Source of the DNA: Hyphomicrobiales bacterium
Lineage (GTDB): Bacteria > Pseudomonadota > Alphaproteobacteria > Rhizobiales > Beijerinckiaceae
NCBI GenBank assembly: GCA_947455455.1
Contig: CANGOE010000001.1
Span: 1 to 38,699, forward strand
Direction: 5' to 3'
Length of the DNA stretch: 38,699 bases
Shown: positions 31,978 through 38,699 of the stretch, one piece after another
Numbering within the stretch: position 1 is the stretch's first letter
Layout: each line of letters opens with the position of its first letter
Notes under the pieces: generated by a model
What the model was told of the DNA's origin: nothing
What the model saw: the letters and a program-made list of their open reading frames with translations, nothing else
The model's database searches: none
Position numbers and translations under genes: made by a program

Positions 31978-33537
31978 ATGTCGACAGTGTTTTCCATTTT
32001 GAATGTTGTGAACCGCAGGCATGTGCTGGGCGCGTTCGGTCTGGCAACTGTGGCGGCTGTCGGTGCGCCGATGCCGGCTTTCGCGCAGACCAGCCTCAAC
32101 CTCGCGATGATCGGCGAGCCGCAAACCCTCGATCCCATGGCCTCGACGGCTGATCTTGTGAACATCATCATGCAACATGTTTACGAGCCGCTTTTCACAT
32201 TTGATGACAAGTGGGTGGTCAAGCCGATGCTGGCTGCCGATATGCCCAAGATCAGCGCCGACGGTAAAACCTACACGATTGAAATCCGGAAGGGCGTGAA
32301 ACTCCATAACGGCCGTGATCTCGATGCCGATGATGTGGTTGCTTCCCTGAAGCGTTGGGTCGATATGACCCCGCGCGGCAAGTCTCTGGGCAAAAGCATC
32401 ACGTCGATGACCGCGAAAGGCCCGCTGACAGTCGAGATTGCTCTTTCGGATGTGCAACCGGCTTTGCTGGCGCATTTGGCATTGCCCAATGCCATTGCGG
32501 GCATCATGGCCAAAGAATCGATTGCCACACCACTGGTTGAATTTATCGGTACCGGCCCATACAAGTTCCGCGAACGCAAACCCGATCAATTCGTTGTTCT
32601 GGTCAAGCATGACGGCTATGTCGGGCGCACAGAGGCACCAAGCGGCTATGCAGGCAAGCGCGAAGCCAAGGTGGACGAGTTGCGCTTCATTCCTGTGCCC
32701 AACGCCAATACCCGGACCGAAGGCGTAATTGCCGGCCAATATCATTTTGCCGATCAATTGCCGGTCGAGAGCAACAAGAAAGTGTCTGCTTCGGGCAATG
32801 TCAGCACCGTGTTGACCATGCCCTACGGCTTCCCCTATTTCCCCACCAATACGGTGCAGGGTCCGATGAAGGATGTGAAAATCCGTCAGGCTTTCCAGAT
32901 GGCGTTGAATAACGAGGAAATCCTGCTGGCAGGCTTTGGCGATCCCAAATTCTTTGCGCTCAGTGCCGAGCATTTCCCCAAAGGCTCGCCCTTCTATTCC
33001 GAAGCGGGCAAGAGCCTCTATAACAAGGGCGATGCCGCAGGGGCCAAGAAATTGCTGGCGGAAGCCAAATATGACGGCACCCCGATCCGCATCCTCAATT
33101 CCAAGCAATATGACTACCACCACCGGATGGCTCTGGTCATGGCCGAACAGTTGAAAGCCGCTGGCTTTGCCGTGACATTGGACGTGGTGGACTGGGCGAC
33201 ACTGGTGCAACGCCGCGCCGATCCGGCCGTATGGGACATCTATGTCACCCATTCCGCCTTCATGCCGGAGCCGATGTTGTCACCGCCCCAATTGGGTGAC
33301 GGTGCCCCCGGTGGCTGGAAATCCCCGGCCAAGGATGCGGCTCTTGCCGCCTTCAATACCGAACCGGATTCAGCCAAGCGCGGCGCGTTGTGGGCCAAGG
33401 TCCAGCAGACGATTTATGACGAAGTACCCTATGTCCGCATCGGGAACTTTGCCGCGCTGTCCGGGGCATCAAGCAAGCTGAAAGGCTATGCGCCAATGCC
33501 ATGGCCTGCCTTCTGGAATGTGAGCGTTTCGCCCTGA
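31978..33537 (+). CDS. Peptide-class ABC transporter substrate-binding protein (SBP family 5), Tat-exported
   Basis: A 519-residue periplasmic receptor. Twin arginines at residues 13-14 (NRRHVLGA) precede a hydrophobic run and a cut after A36 (AFA/QT). Typical family 5 segments are IGEPQTLDPMASTAD, IEIRKGVKLHNGRDL and the FIGTGPYKF stretch. Family 5 receptors bind peptides, but relatives bind chitooligosaccharides and other sugars, so a sugar acid or amino-sugar ligand is possible. GGGGGA lies before the ATG. The gene is followed by a strong GC hairpin and 95 further bases before the permease gene, which often makes receptors more abundant than the other subunits. Confidence 0.93.
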   Translation: MSTVFSILNVVNRRHVLGAFGLATVAAVGAPMPAFAQTSLNLAMIGEPQTLDPMASTADLVNIIMQHVYEPLFTFDDKWVVKPMLAADMPKISADGKTYTIEIRKGVKLHNGRDLDADDVVASLKRWVDMTPRGKSLGKSITSMTAKGPLTVEIALSDVQPALLAHLALPNAIAGIMAKESIATPLVEFIGTGPYKFRERKPDQFVVLVKHDGYVGRTEAPSGYAGKREAKVDELRFIPVPNANTRTEGVIAGQYHFADQLPVESNKKVSASGNVSTVLTMPYGFPYFPTNTVQGPMKDVKIRQAFQMALNNEEILLAGFGDPKFFALSAEHFPKGSPFYSEAGKSLYNKGDAAGAKKLLAEAKYDGTPIRILNSKQYDYHHRMALVMAEQLKAAGFAVTLDVVDWATLVQRRADPAVWDIYVTHSAFMPEPMLSPPQLGDGAPGGWKSPAKDAALAAFNTEPDSAKRGALWAKVQQTIYDEVPYVRIGNFAALSGASSKLKGYAPMPWPAFWNVSVSP

Positions 33538-33553
33538 TCCGACTTTGACATTC

Positions 33554-33583
33554 GGGCGGCGGCCTGTCCGCCGCCCTTTATTG
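33554..33583 (+). terminator. GC hairpin between binding-protein and permease genes
   Basis: A perfect 9-base stem GGGCGGCGG/CCGCCGCCC (33554-33562 and 33568-33576) with a 5-base loop and TTTATTG afterwards. The weak T tract and the downstream genes suggest partial termination or 3' protection of the receptor mRNA. Confidence 0.6.
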
Positions 33584-33678
33584 CCTTGTATGTTTTGTTT
33601 GACTGATTGCCAGGTGGTTGCAGGCGTGCGCATTTCCGCGTCACCAGCCTTATTGCGGACAAGGGATGGAATTCGGCA

Positions 33679-34623
33679 ATGGTACGGTTTTTTCTGCGCA
33701 GGCTGGCCGGTTTGCTGATCGTGATGGCGCTGGTCGCAACCATGGTGTTTTTTCTGACGCGACTGGCCCCCGGTGATCCTGCGGCTTTGATGCTGGGCGA
33801 TCAGGCCACGGTTGAGGATATTGCCAAACTGCGTGCGACCTACGGGCTGGACAAGCCGCTTCTGGTGCAATTCGGATTGTGGGTGAAAGAAATCCTGTCG
33901 GGCAATCTCGGCCAGTCGATTTTTCTGCAGCGCCCTGTCACGCAAGCGCTGGGCGAGCGGGCGGAGCCGACCTTTTTCCTTGCGCTGTTTTCGGTGTCGA
34001 TTGCGGCCTTGATCGGTATCCCTGCAGGCATTGCCTCGGCCGTCTGGCGCGGGCGCTGGCTGGATCAGGCTTTGAGCGGGTTGGCGATGGTGGCCGCCAA
34101 TATACCGAGCTTCTGGCTCGGTCTGATTTTCATCCAGCTGTTTGCGGTCAAACTGGGCTGGTTTCCTGTCGCAGGCTATGGCGATCCGGGGGCGCCGTTT
34201 CTGGTGCGGTTGCAACATCTGGTCTTGCCTGCCAGCGTGTTGGGCATTGTCAATTCCGCGCTGATTACCCGTTTCACCCGCGCCAGCATGCTGGATATTC
34301 TGAGCGAGGATTTTATCCGGACGGCCCGATCGAAAGGACTGGCCGAACGGGTGGTGATCTGGCGGCATGCCTTCGGCAATGCCCTCATTCCGGTGATCAC
34401 TGTGGTGGGACTGACGGCGGCTCTGCTGGTGGGCGGTGCGATTGTCACCGAAACCGTGTTCGGGCTTCCCGGTATCGGCAATCTGGTGGTGTCGGCGGTG
34501 TTGCGGCGTGATTATCCGGTGATCCAGGGGGCGCTGATTGTGGTGGCCGCTGTCTATGTGCTGATCAATCTGGCGGTGGATCTGATCTATGCGCTGGCTG
34601 ACCCGCGTGTGAGGGCAGGCTGA
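33679..34623 (+). CDS. Peptide-type ABC transporter permease, DppB-like
   Basis: A 314-residue inner-membrane permease. The first helix follows MVRFFLRRL; then come APGDPAALMLGD and DIAKLRATYGLDKP, the family's periplasmic N-terminal region. The cytoplasmic coupling loop is EDFIRTARSKGLAERVVIWRHAFGNALIP. The stop TGA shares one base with the next ATG (TGATG). The start at 33679 gives the family N-terminus; codons from 33607 are not needed. With the next gene it forms the importer channel. Confidence 0.92.
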   Translation: MVRFFLRRLAGLLIVMALVATMVFFLTRLAPGDPAALMLGDQATVEDIAKLRATYGLDKPLLVQFGLWVKEILSGNLGQSIFLQRPVTQALGERAEPTFFLALFSVSIAALIGIPAGIASAVWRGRWLDQALSGLAMVAANIPSFWLGLIFIQLFAVKLGWFPVAGYGDPGAPFLVRLQHLVLPASVLGIVNSALITRFTRASMLDILSEDFIRTARSKGLAERVVIWRHAFGNALIPVITVVGLTAALLVGGAIVTETVFGLPGIGNLVVSAVLRRDYPVIQGALIVVAAVYVLINLAVDLIYALADPRVRAG

Positions 34624-35489
34624 TGGATGCCGTGACCATGTCCCCGTCCAATCCGGTCCGGTTGTTTCTCAAACGCCTGTTCCGGCGCAAGCTGGTTTTG
34701 ATGGCAACGATTGTGCTGGGTGTGATCGTGTTGGCCGCCTTGCTGGCCCCGTGGGTGGCCCCGTTCAAGCCCGATGCGATGCGCATGGCGCGGCGGTTGA
34801 AGCCGCCGAGTGATGTCAATTGGCTGGGAACCGATGAATTCGGCCGCGATATTCTTTCGCGCATGATTTTCGGCGGGCGGGCTTCGCTGGGGATCGGTGC
34901 GGCTGTTGTGATGCTGTCGATGAGCGTGGGCACCCTGTTCGGTCTGCTGGCGGGCTATGTGAAGGGGCTTGATGCGCTGATCATGCGGTTGGCCGATGCG
35001 ATGATGGCTTTGCCCGATATTCTGCTGGCGATTTTTCTTGTGGCCATTTTGGGTCCGTCGGCGGGCAATGTGGTGCTGGCCTTGTCGATTGTCTATGCCC
35101 CGCGCGTGGTGCGTGTGGTGCGGGCTTCGACGCTGGTGGTCAGTGAATTGCCGTTTGTGGAAGCCGCAAGGGCATTGGGTGTGTCGACCTTCCGCATCCT
35201 GCGGGTGCACGTTCTGTTGAATGTGGCCTCGCCCATTCTGGTGCAGGCGACCTTCATCTTTGCCTATGCGGTGCTGGCGGAAGCCGGTTTGTCATTTCTG
35301 GGGGCAGGGGTGCCGCCGGAGGTGCCGACCTGGGGCACGATGATCGCATCGGGCCAGCAATATGCCGATGATGCCTTCTGGGTTGTGCTGTTTCCCGGTC
35401 TGGCGATTGTGCTGGCGGCACTGTCGTTGCAACTGATCGGCGATGGCTTGCGCGATATGCTTGACCCCAAATTGCGCAAGGCTTTGTGA
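34623..35489 (+). CDS. Peptide-type ABC transporter permease, DppC-like
   Basis: A 288-residue permease. The N-terminal helix is at about 25-45. WLGTDEFGRDILSRMIFGGR (about 63-82) is the DppC signature, PFVEAARALGVSTFRILRVHVLLN is the coupling loop and LSFLGAGVPPEVPTWGTMI is the C-terminal family segment. It overlaps the upstream gene by one base, and its stop lies two bases before the DppD-like ATG, so all genes are coupled. It is the heterodimer partner of the preceding permease. Confidence 0.93.
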   Translation: MDAVTMSPSNPVRLFLKRLFRRKLVLMATIVLGVIVLAALLAPWVAPFKPDAMRMARRLKPPSDVNWLGTDEFGRDILSRMIFGGRASLGIGAAVVMLSMSVGTLFGLLAGYVKGLDALIMRLADAMMALPDILLAIFLVAILGPSAGNVVLALSIVYAPRVVRVVRASTLVVSELPFVEAARALGVSTFRILRVHVLLNVASPILVQATFIFAYAVLAEAGLSFLGAGVPPEVPTWGTMIASGQQYADDAFWVVLFPGLAIVLAALSLQLIGDGLRDMLDPKLRKAL

Positions 35490-35491
35490 TC

Positions 35492-36493
35492 ATGACAGAC
35501 CAGCAGAACCAGCCTTTGTTGCAGATCGACCGGCTCTCGGTGTCGTTCAGAACCGAAACGGGGGTTGTGACCCCGGTGCGTGGTGTGTCGCTCGCCTTGC
35601 AGGCAGGCGAGACGCTGGCGGTGGTGGGCGAATCGGGATCGGGCAAATCGGTCACAAGCCTTGCGGTGATGGGCCTGTTGCCGCGCCCTTCCGGTTTTAT
35701 TTCGGCGGGGCAGATCCGCTTCCGGACCCGGCAAAACGAGATGCTCGATCTCGGCGCGCTGGAGCAGGACCGGCTCAGGCAATTGCGCGGCACCGAAATG
35801 GCGATGATTTTTCAAGAGCCGATGACCAGCCTCAATCCGGTGCTGACGATTGGCGAGCAGATTGCGGAATCGGTGCGCCTGCATCTGCAGTTAAACGGAC
35901 AGGCCACCCGCAAGCGCGTCAGGGACATGCTCGATCTGGTCGAAATCCCCGATGCCGGTCGGCGCATGGATGACTATCCGCACCAGATGTCGGGCGGGAT
36001 GCGCCAGCGGGTGATGATCGCGCTGGCGATGTCGTGCAATCCGGCTTTGCTGATCGCCGATGAGCCGACCACGGCACTGGATGTTACCATTCAGGCGCAA
36101 ATTCTGGCTTTGATCGATCGCCTGCGCCGCGAGACGGGCATGGCGGTGCTGTTCATCACCCATAATCTCGGGGTTGTCTCGGAAATCGCCGATCGGGTCG
36201 CGGTCATGTATGGCGGGCAGGTGGTGGAAAGCGGACTGACCGCGCCGCTGTTTCGTGCCCCGCGTCATCCCTACACCAAGGCTTTGCTGTCGTGCTTGCC
36301 CGCGCGGGCGCTTGAGCGTGACGGGCGGCGGGTTATTCAGGCCATTGCCGGACAACCGGGTGATTTCGGTCCGGCCTGTGCGTTCGCACCCCGCTGTCCG
36401 ATGGCGCAGGAGCCATGCCAGCGCGATGCGCCAGCACTTGAAACCGACGGGATGGGCGATATCCGCTGTCTGCGCTGGAGGGAATGGGCATGA
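35492..36493 (+). CDS. Peptide-type ABC transporter ATP-binding protein, DppD-like
   Basis: A 333-residue ATPase. Walker A GESGSGKS is at residues 46-53, then [17 protein letters not shown]-like [18 protein letters not shown] and the His of FITHNLG. The C-terminal Cys extension ([14 protein letters not shown]) is present. The ATG at 35492 is used; a GTG at 35486 overlapping the previous stop is an alternative. The ATG of the next gene overlaps its stop by four bases. Confidence 0.93.
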   Translation: MTDQQNQPLLQIDRLSVSFRTETGVVTPVRGVSLALQAGETLAVVGESGSGKSVTSLAVMGLLPRPSGFISAGQIRFRTRQNEMLDLGALEQDRLRQLRGTEMAMIFQEPMTSLNPVLTIGEQIAESVRLHLQLNGQATRKRVRDMLDLVEIPDAGRRMDDYPHQMSGGMRQRVMIALAMSCNPALLIADEPTTALDVTIQAQILALIDRLRRETGMAVLFITHNLGVVSEIADRVAVMYGGQVVESGLTAPLFRAPRHPYTKALLSCLPARALERDGRRVIQAIAGQPGDFGPACAFAPRCPMAQEPCQRDAPALETDGMGDIRCLRWREWA

Positions 36494-37452
36494 CACAGCC
36501 TTTGTTGGCGGTTTCGCATCTCAGCAAGGACTTCCAGACCGCCAAGGGCCGGTTGCGGGCGGTCGAGGATGTCAGCTTCGAGATTGCCGCAGGTGAGGCT
36601 TTCGGTCTGGTCGGAGAATCCGGATCCGGCAAAAGCACCATCGGCCGGCTGGTGTTGCGGCTGATTGCGGCCAGTGGCGGGCAGGTGAGTTTCGAGGGGC
36701 AACCGATCAATGCGCTGTCGGAGCGGCAGTTGAAGCCGTTCCGCTCGCAAGCCCAGATGGTGTTTCAGGATCCCTTTGCCTCGCTCAATCCACGGTTGCG
36801 GGTGCGCGATATTATTGCCGAGGCGCTCGATACCCATGCCATTGCGCAAGACCGCCGCACCGAGCGGATCGGCGAATTGCTGGAAATGGTCGGACTGCAA
36901 AAAGCCCATGCCGACCGATTTCCGCATGAGTTTTCGGGCGGTCAGCGCCAGCGCATCGGCATTGCCCGCGCTTTGGCGGTGGAACCGAAACTGATCATTG
37001 CCGACGAGCCTGTTTCGGCTCTCGATGTCTCGGTGCAGGCACAGATCATCAATCTGTTGCAGGATTTGCGGGCCCGTTTCGGATTGGCCTTGCTGTTCAT
37101 CTCGCATGATCTCGATATTGTCGAATTGTTGTGCGAGCGGGTGGCCGTGCTCTATCTGGGTCGCGTGATGGAAATGGGACCGACCGAGCGAGTGATGCGC
37201 CAACCGCGCCATCCCTATACCCGCGCTTTGCTTGCGGCCTCTCCCAAAGCGGATCCTGACGGCCCCAAGGCGCGGCGCTTGATCATGGGGGATATTCCCT
37301 CGCCGCTCGATCCGCCTTCGGGCTGTGTGTTCCGCACCCGTTGCCCGCAGGCCCAAAGCCTGTGTGCGCAAGAGCGGCCCCTGTTGCGGCAGGAGCAGGA
37401 CGGCCATCAATTTGCCTGCCATTTCGATCTGGCCCCCGAGGAGGTGGTCTGA
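36490..37452 (+). CDS. Peptide-type ABC transporter ATP-binding protein, DppF-like
   Basis: A 320-residue ATPase. Walker A GESGSGKS is at 42-49, followed by VFQDPFASLNPRLRV, FSGGQRQRIGIARAL, IIADEPVSALDVSVQ (all canonical, unlike the DppF-like protein of the first importer) and FISHDLDIVE. The Cys-containing tail (CVFRTRCPQAQSLC) is present. GGAGG sits before the ATG at 36490; an ATG at 36484 is too close to it. Its stop abuts the start of the regulator gene. Confidence 0.93.
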   Translation: MTQPLLAVSHLSKDFQTAKGRLRAVEDVSFEIAAGEAFGLVGESGSGKSTIGRLVLRLIAASGGQVSFEGQPINALSERQLKPFRSQAQMVFQDPFASLNPRLRVRDIIAEALDTHAIAQDRRTERIGELLEMVGLQKAHADRFPHEFSGGQRQRIGIARALAVEPKLIIADEPVSALDVSVQAQIINLLQDLRARFGLALLFISHDLDIVELLCERVAVLYLGRVMEMGPTERVMRQPRHPYTRALLAASPKADPDGPKARRLIMGDIPSPLDPPSGCVFRTRCPQAQSLCAQERPLLRQEQDGHQFACHFDLAPEEVV

Positions 37453-38424
37453 ATGGAGAATGTGACCGATCCTGCCCCCCTCGATCTTCCGCTATATGCT
37501 GACGGGACGGAGGCCCCCGATGTGTTGCGCGCGATCCGGCAGGCCATGGACACTCTGTCGAGCGGGCAACGGCGGATCGCTGAACTGGTGCTGGACAATC
37601 CGACATGGGCAGTCAACACCAATGTCGAAGATCTGGCGCGGGCCGCCGATGTCAGTGCGCCGACGATCGTGCGGTTCTGCCGGACGGTCGGATGCGAGGG
37701 GGTCAAGGATTTCAAACTGCGGCTCGCCGGTGATCTGGCACGCGGCACGCCCTATCTGCATCGCGGTGTCAGCGAGGGCGACAGCGCCCATGATGTGGTG
37801 CGCAATGTGGTGGGCAGTCTGACGGCGGTGCTGTCGGAATGGCAAAGGCTGATCGATCCGGCTTTTATCGATCAGGCCGCCAGAGCGATCAATGCCGCGC
37901 GGCGGGTCGATTGTTACGGGACAGGAGCGACATCGAATTTTCTTGCGCAGGATTTGCAGGCCCGCTTGTTCCGGCTCGATCTGAACACCACCGCCTATTC
38001 GGATGCGCATTTTCAACTGGTGGCCGCCGCCACGTTGACCCCTGCCGATGTGGTGGTGGCGATTTCCTTTGTCGGACGCATGCCGTCTTTGCTGGAAGTG
38101 GTGCGGCTGGCCAAGGCCCGAGGGGCGACCATCATTGCCATCACGCGCGGGCATACCCCGCTGGCCGCTCTGGCGGATATCGTGCTGGCCAGCGATGTGC
38201 CGCGTGATGCCACCATGCGGGTCGGCACCGAGGCCTATGTGGTGCAATTGCTGGTCATCGAAATGCTGATGGTAATGACCGGCCTGTTGCGCGGCCCGGC
38301 CGTGATCGGCCGCCTGCGTGAAATCCATGATATTTTACAGACCCACGGTGTCGACAGCGATGATCCCTCGCTGTTGCATTGGGGCTGGCGGCCATTGCTG
38401 GGCGAGGACGAGACAGGCTCCTGA
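37453..38424 (+). CDS. RpiR-family transcriptional regulator with SIS sugar-phosphate-binding domain
   Basis: A 323-residue DNA-binding regulator. Residues about 25-97 form the RpiR helix-turn-helix (HTH_6): SSGQRRIAELVLDNP, NVEDLARAADVSAPTIVRFCRTVGC and GVKDFKLRLAGDL. Residues about 145-275 are a SIS domain with CYGTGATSNFLA and AISFVGRMPSLLEVV, the phosphosugar-binding loop. RpiR members sense sugar phosphates or keto-deoxy phosphates (HexR binds KDPG, MurR binds MurNAc-6-P). The start codon directly follows the previous stop, so it is translated with the importer. It is the likely regulator of both arms of this locus. Confidence 0.93.
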   Translation: MENVTDPAPLDLPLYADGTEAPDVLRAIRQAMDTLSSGQRRIAELVLDNPTWAVNTNVEDLARAADVSAPTIVRFCRTVGCEGVKDFKLRLAGDLARGTPYLHRGVSEGDSAHDVVRNVVGSLTAVLSEWQRLIDPAFIDQAARAINAARRVDCYGTGATSNFLAQDLQARLFRLDLNTTAYSDAHFQLVAAATLTPADVVVAISFVGRMPSLLEVVRLAKARGATIIAITRGHTPLAALADIVLASDVPRDATMRVGTEAYVVQLLVIEMLMVMTGLLRGPAVIGRLREIHDILQTHGVDSDDPSLLHWGWRPLLGEDETGS

Positions 38425-38531
38425 GCGCCCTTCCGGTCATTTCCAATTTGAAATTTGGCGGTTTGCCCGTAATCTGCTTTTTGAGATGCGCTGCACCATA
38501 AGCGTTCGGCCGTTGTGAGAGCAGGTAGGAC

Positions 38532-38699
38532 ATGTCGTTTTTAAGTGAATTGATTGCGAGTATTTCGCAACGCGGGCGTGCACTGGTCGAACAGGCCCAA
38601 TGGGGCGGCGGTCGGCGCGATCTGCCGCCTGTTGCGGACATGTGCGAAGCCCTGCTGTCCAGCCGTGGCGAAGCCTCCGGCGTGGCACTGGCGACCCTT
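38532..38699 (+). CDS. Malonyl-CoA decarboxylase, N-terminal fragment (cut by window end)
   Basis: Fifty-six codons from an ATG preceded by AGGTAGG. MSFLSELIASISQRGRALV and then CEALLSSRGEASGVALA match the beginning of malonyl-CoA decarboxylase, in which SGRGEASG is a well-conserved helix motif. The enzyme converts malonyl-CoA to acetyl-CoA and CO2. It follows the regulator by 107 bases, so it need not belong to the same operon. The family call rests on a short segment. Confidence 0.72.
   Translation, partial: MSFLSELIASISQRGRALVEQAQWGGGRRDLPPVADMCEALLSSRGEASGVALATL

Noticed and set aside
31963-33252. 429-codon open frame on the minus strand opposite the second binding protein
   Set aside because: It is antisense to a protein with a clear Tat signal and family motifs; it has no start site or motif of its own.
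1-38699. CRISPR arrays or large direct repeats
   Set aside because: No regularly spaced short repeats were seen anywhere in the window.

Overview
The window reads as a piece of an alphaproteobacterial chromosome. The evidence is the family make-up: an StcD-type N-methylproline demethylase relative, two peptide-class ABC transporters with Tat-type binding proteins, a malonyl-CoA decarboxylase start, a sigma-54 promoter in front of a protein with flagellin-IN-like segments, and a GC-rich codon style in the right two thirds. I cannot place it below class level from the sequence alone.

Bases 1 to about 13,500 are visibly AT-richer than the rest and look like an acquired island. At the left edge is the 5' end of a serine recombinase gene (cut by the window), then a UspA-like protein. 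An eleven-kilobase co-directional gene train follows: a GlpD-like flavin oxidase, a five-gene peptide-type ABC importer, a HAD hydrolase, a DadA/PuuB-like amine oxidase, a ProC-like reductase and an StcD-like flavin/Fe-S demethylase. It looks like a complete import-and-degrade unit for an N-alkylated amino or imino acid, although the substrate cannot be read from sequence. The AT-rich stretch ends at the 3' side of an intact tRNA-Ser(GGA) gene, a classic integration point.

Bases 13,600 to 27,450 are GC-rich chromosomal background: a 1,179-residue repeat protein behind a very good sigma-54 promoter, an SDR dehydrogenase, a TPR protein, an NCS2 purine permease, two tiny exported proteins, a 7TM-type histidine kinase, a DCC-family protein, anhydro-N-acetylmuramate kinase (AnmK), an SMP-30 lactonase and a CDKN3-like phosphatase.

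Bases 27,461 to 38,424 hold a divergent catabolic locus. Leftward run an EF0837-type amidohydrolase/deacetylase, a RidA-family protein, a D-threonine aldolase/D-serine dehydratase-fold enzyme, a KDPG/KDPGal-type aldolase and a ribokinase-family kinase. Rightward run a second peptide-class ABC importer and an RpiR/SIS regulator. The two arms share a 200-base region with a 20-base palindrome and promoter-like boxes. In this order the enzymes fit deacetylation, PLP-dependent deamination with RidA help, phosphorylation and aldol cleavage. That is the chemistry expected for N-acetyl-D-glucosaminate (the C1-oxidised end of chitin or of free GlcNAc), and the nearby SMP-30 lactonase and AnmK fit an amino-sugar theme. 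A D-amino-acid or muropeptide locus is the main alternative. The window ends inside a malonyl-CoA decarboxylase gene.
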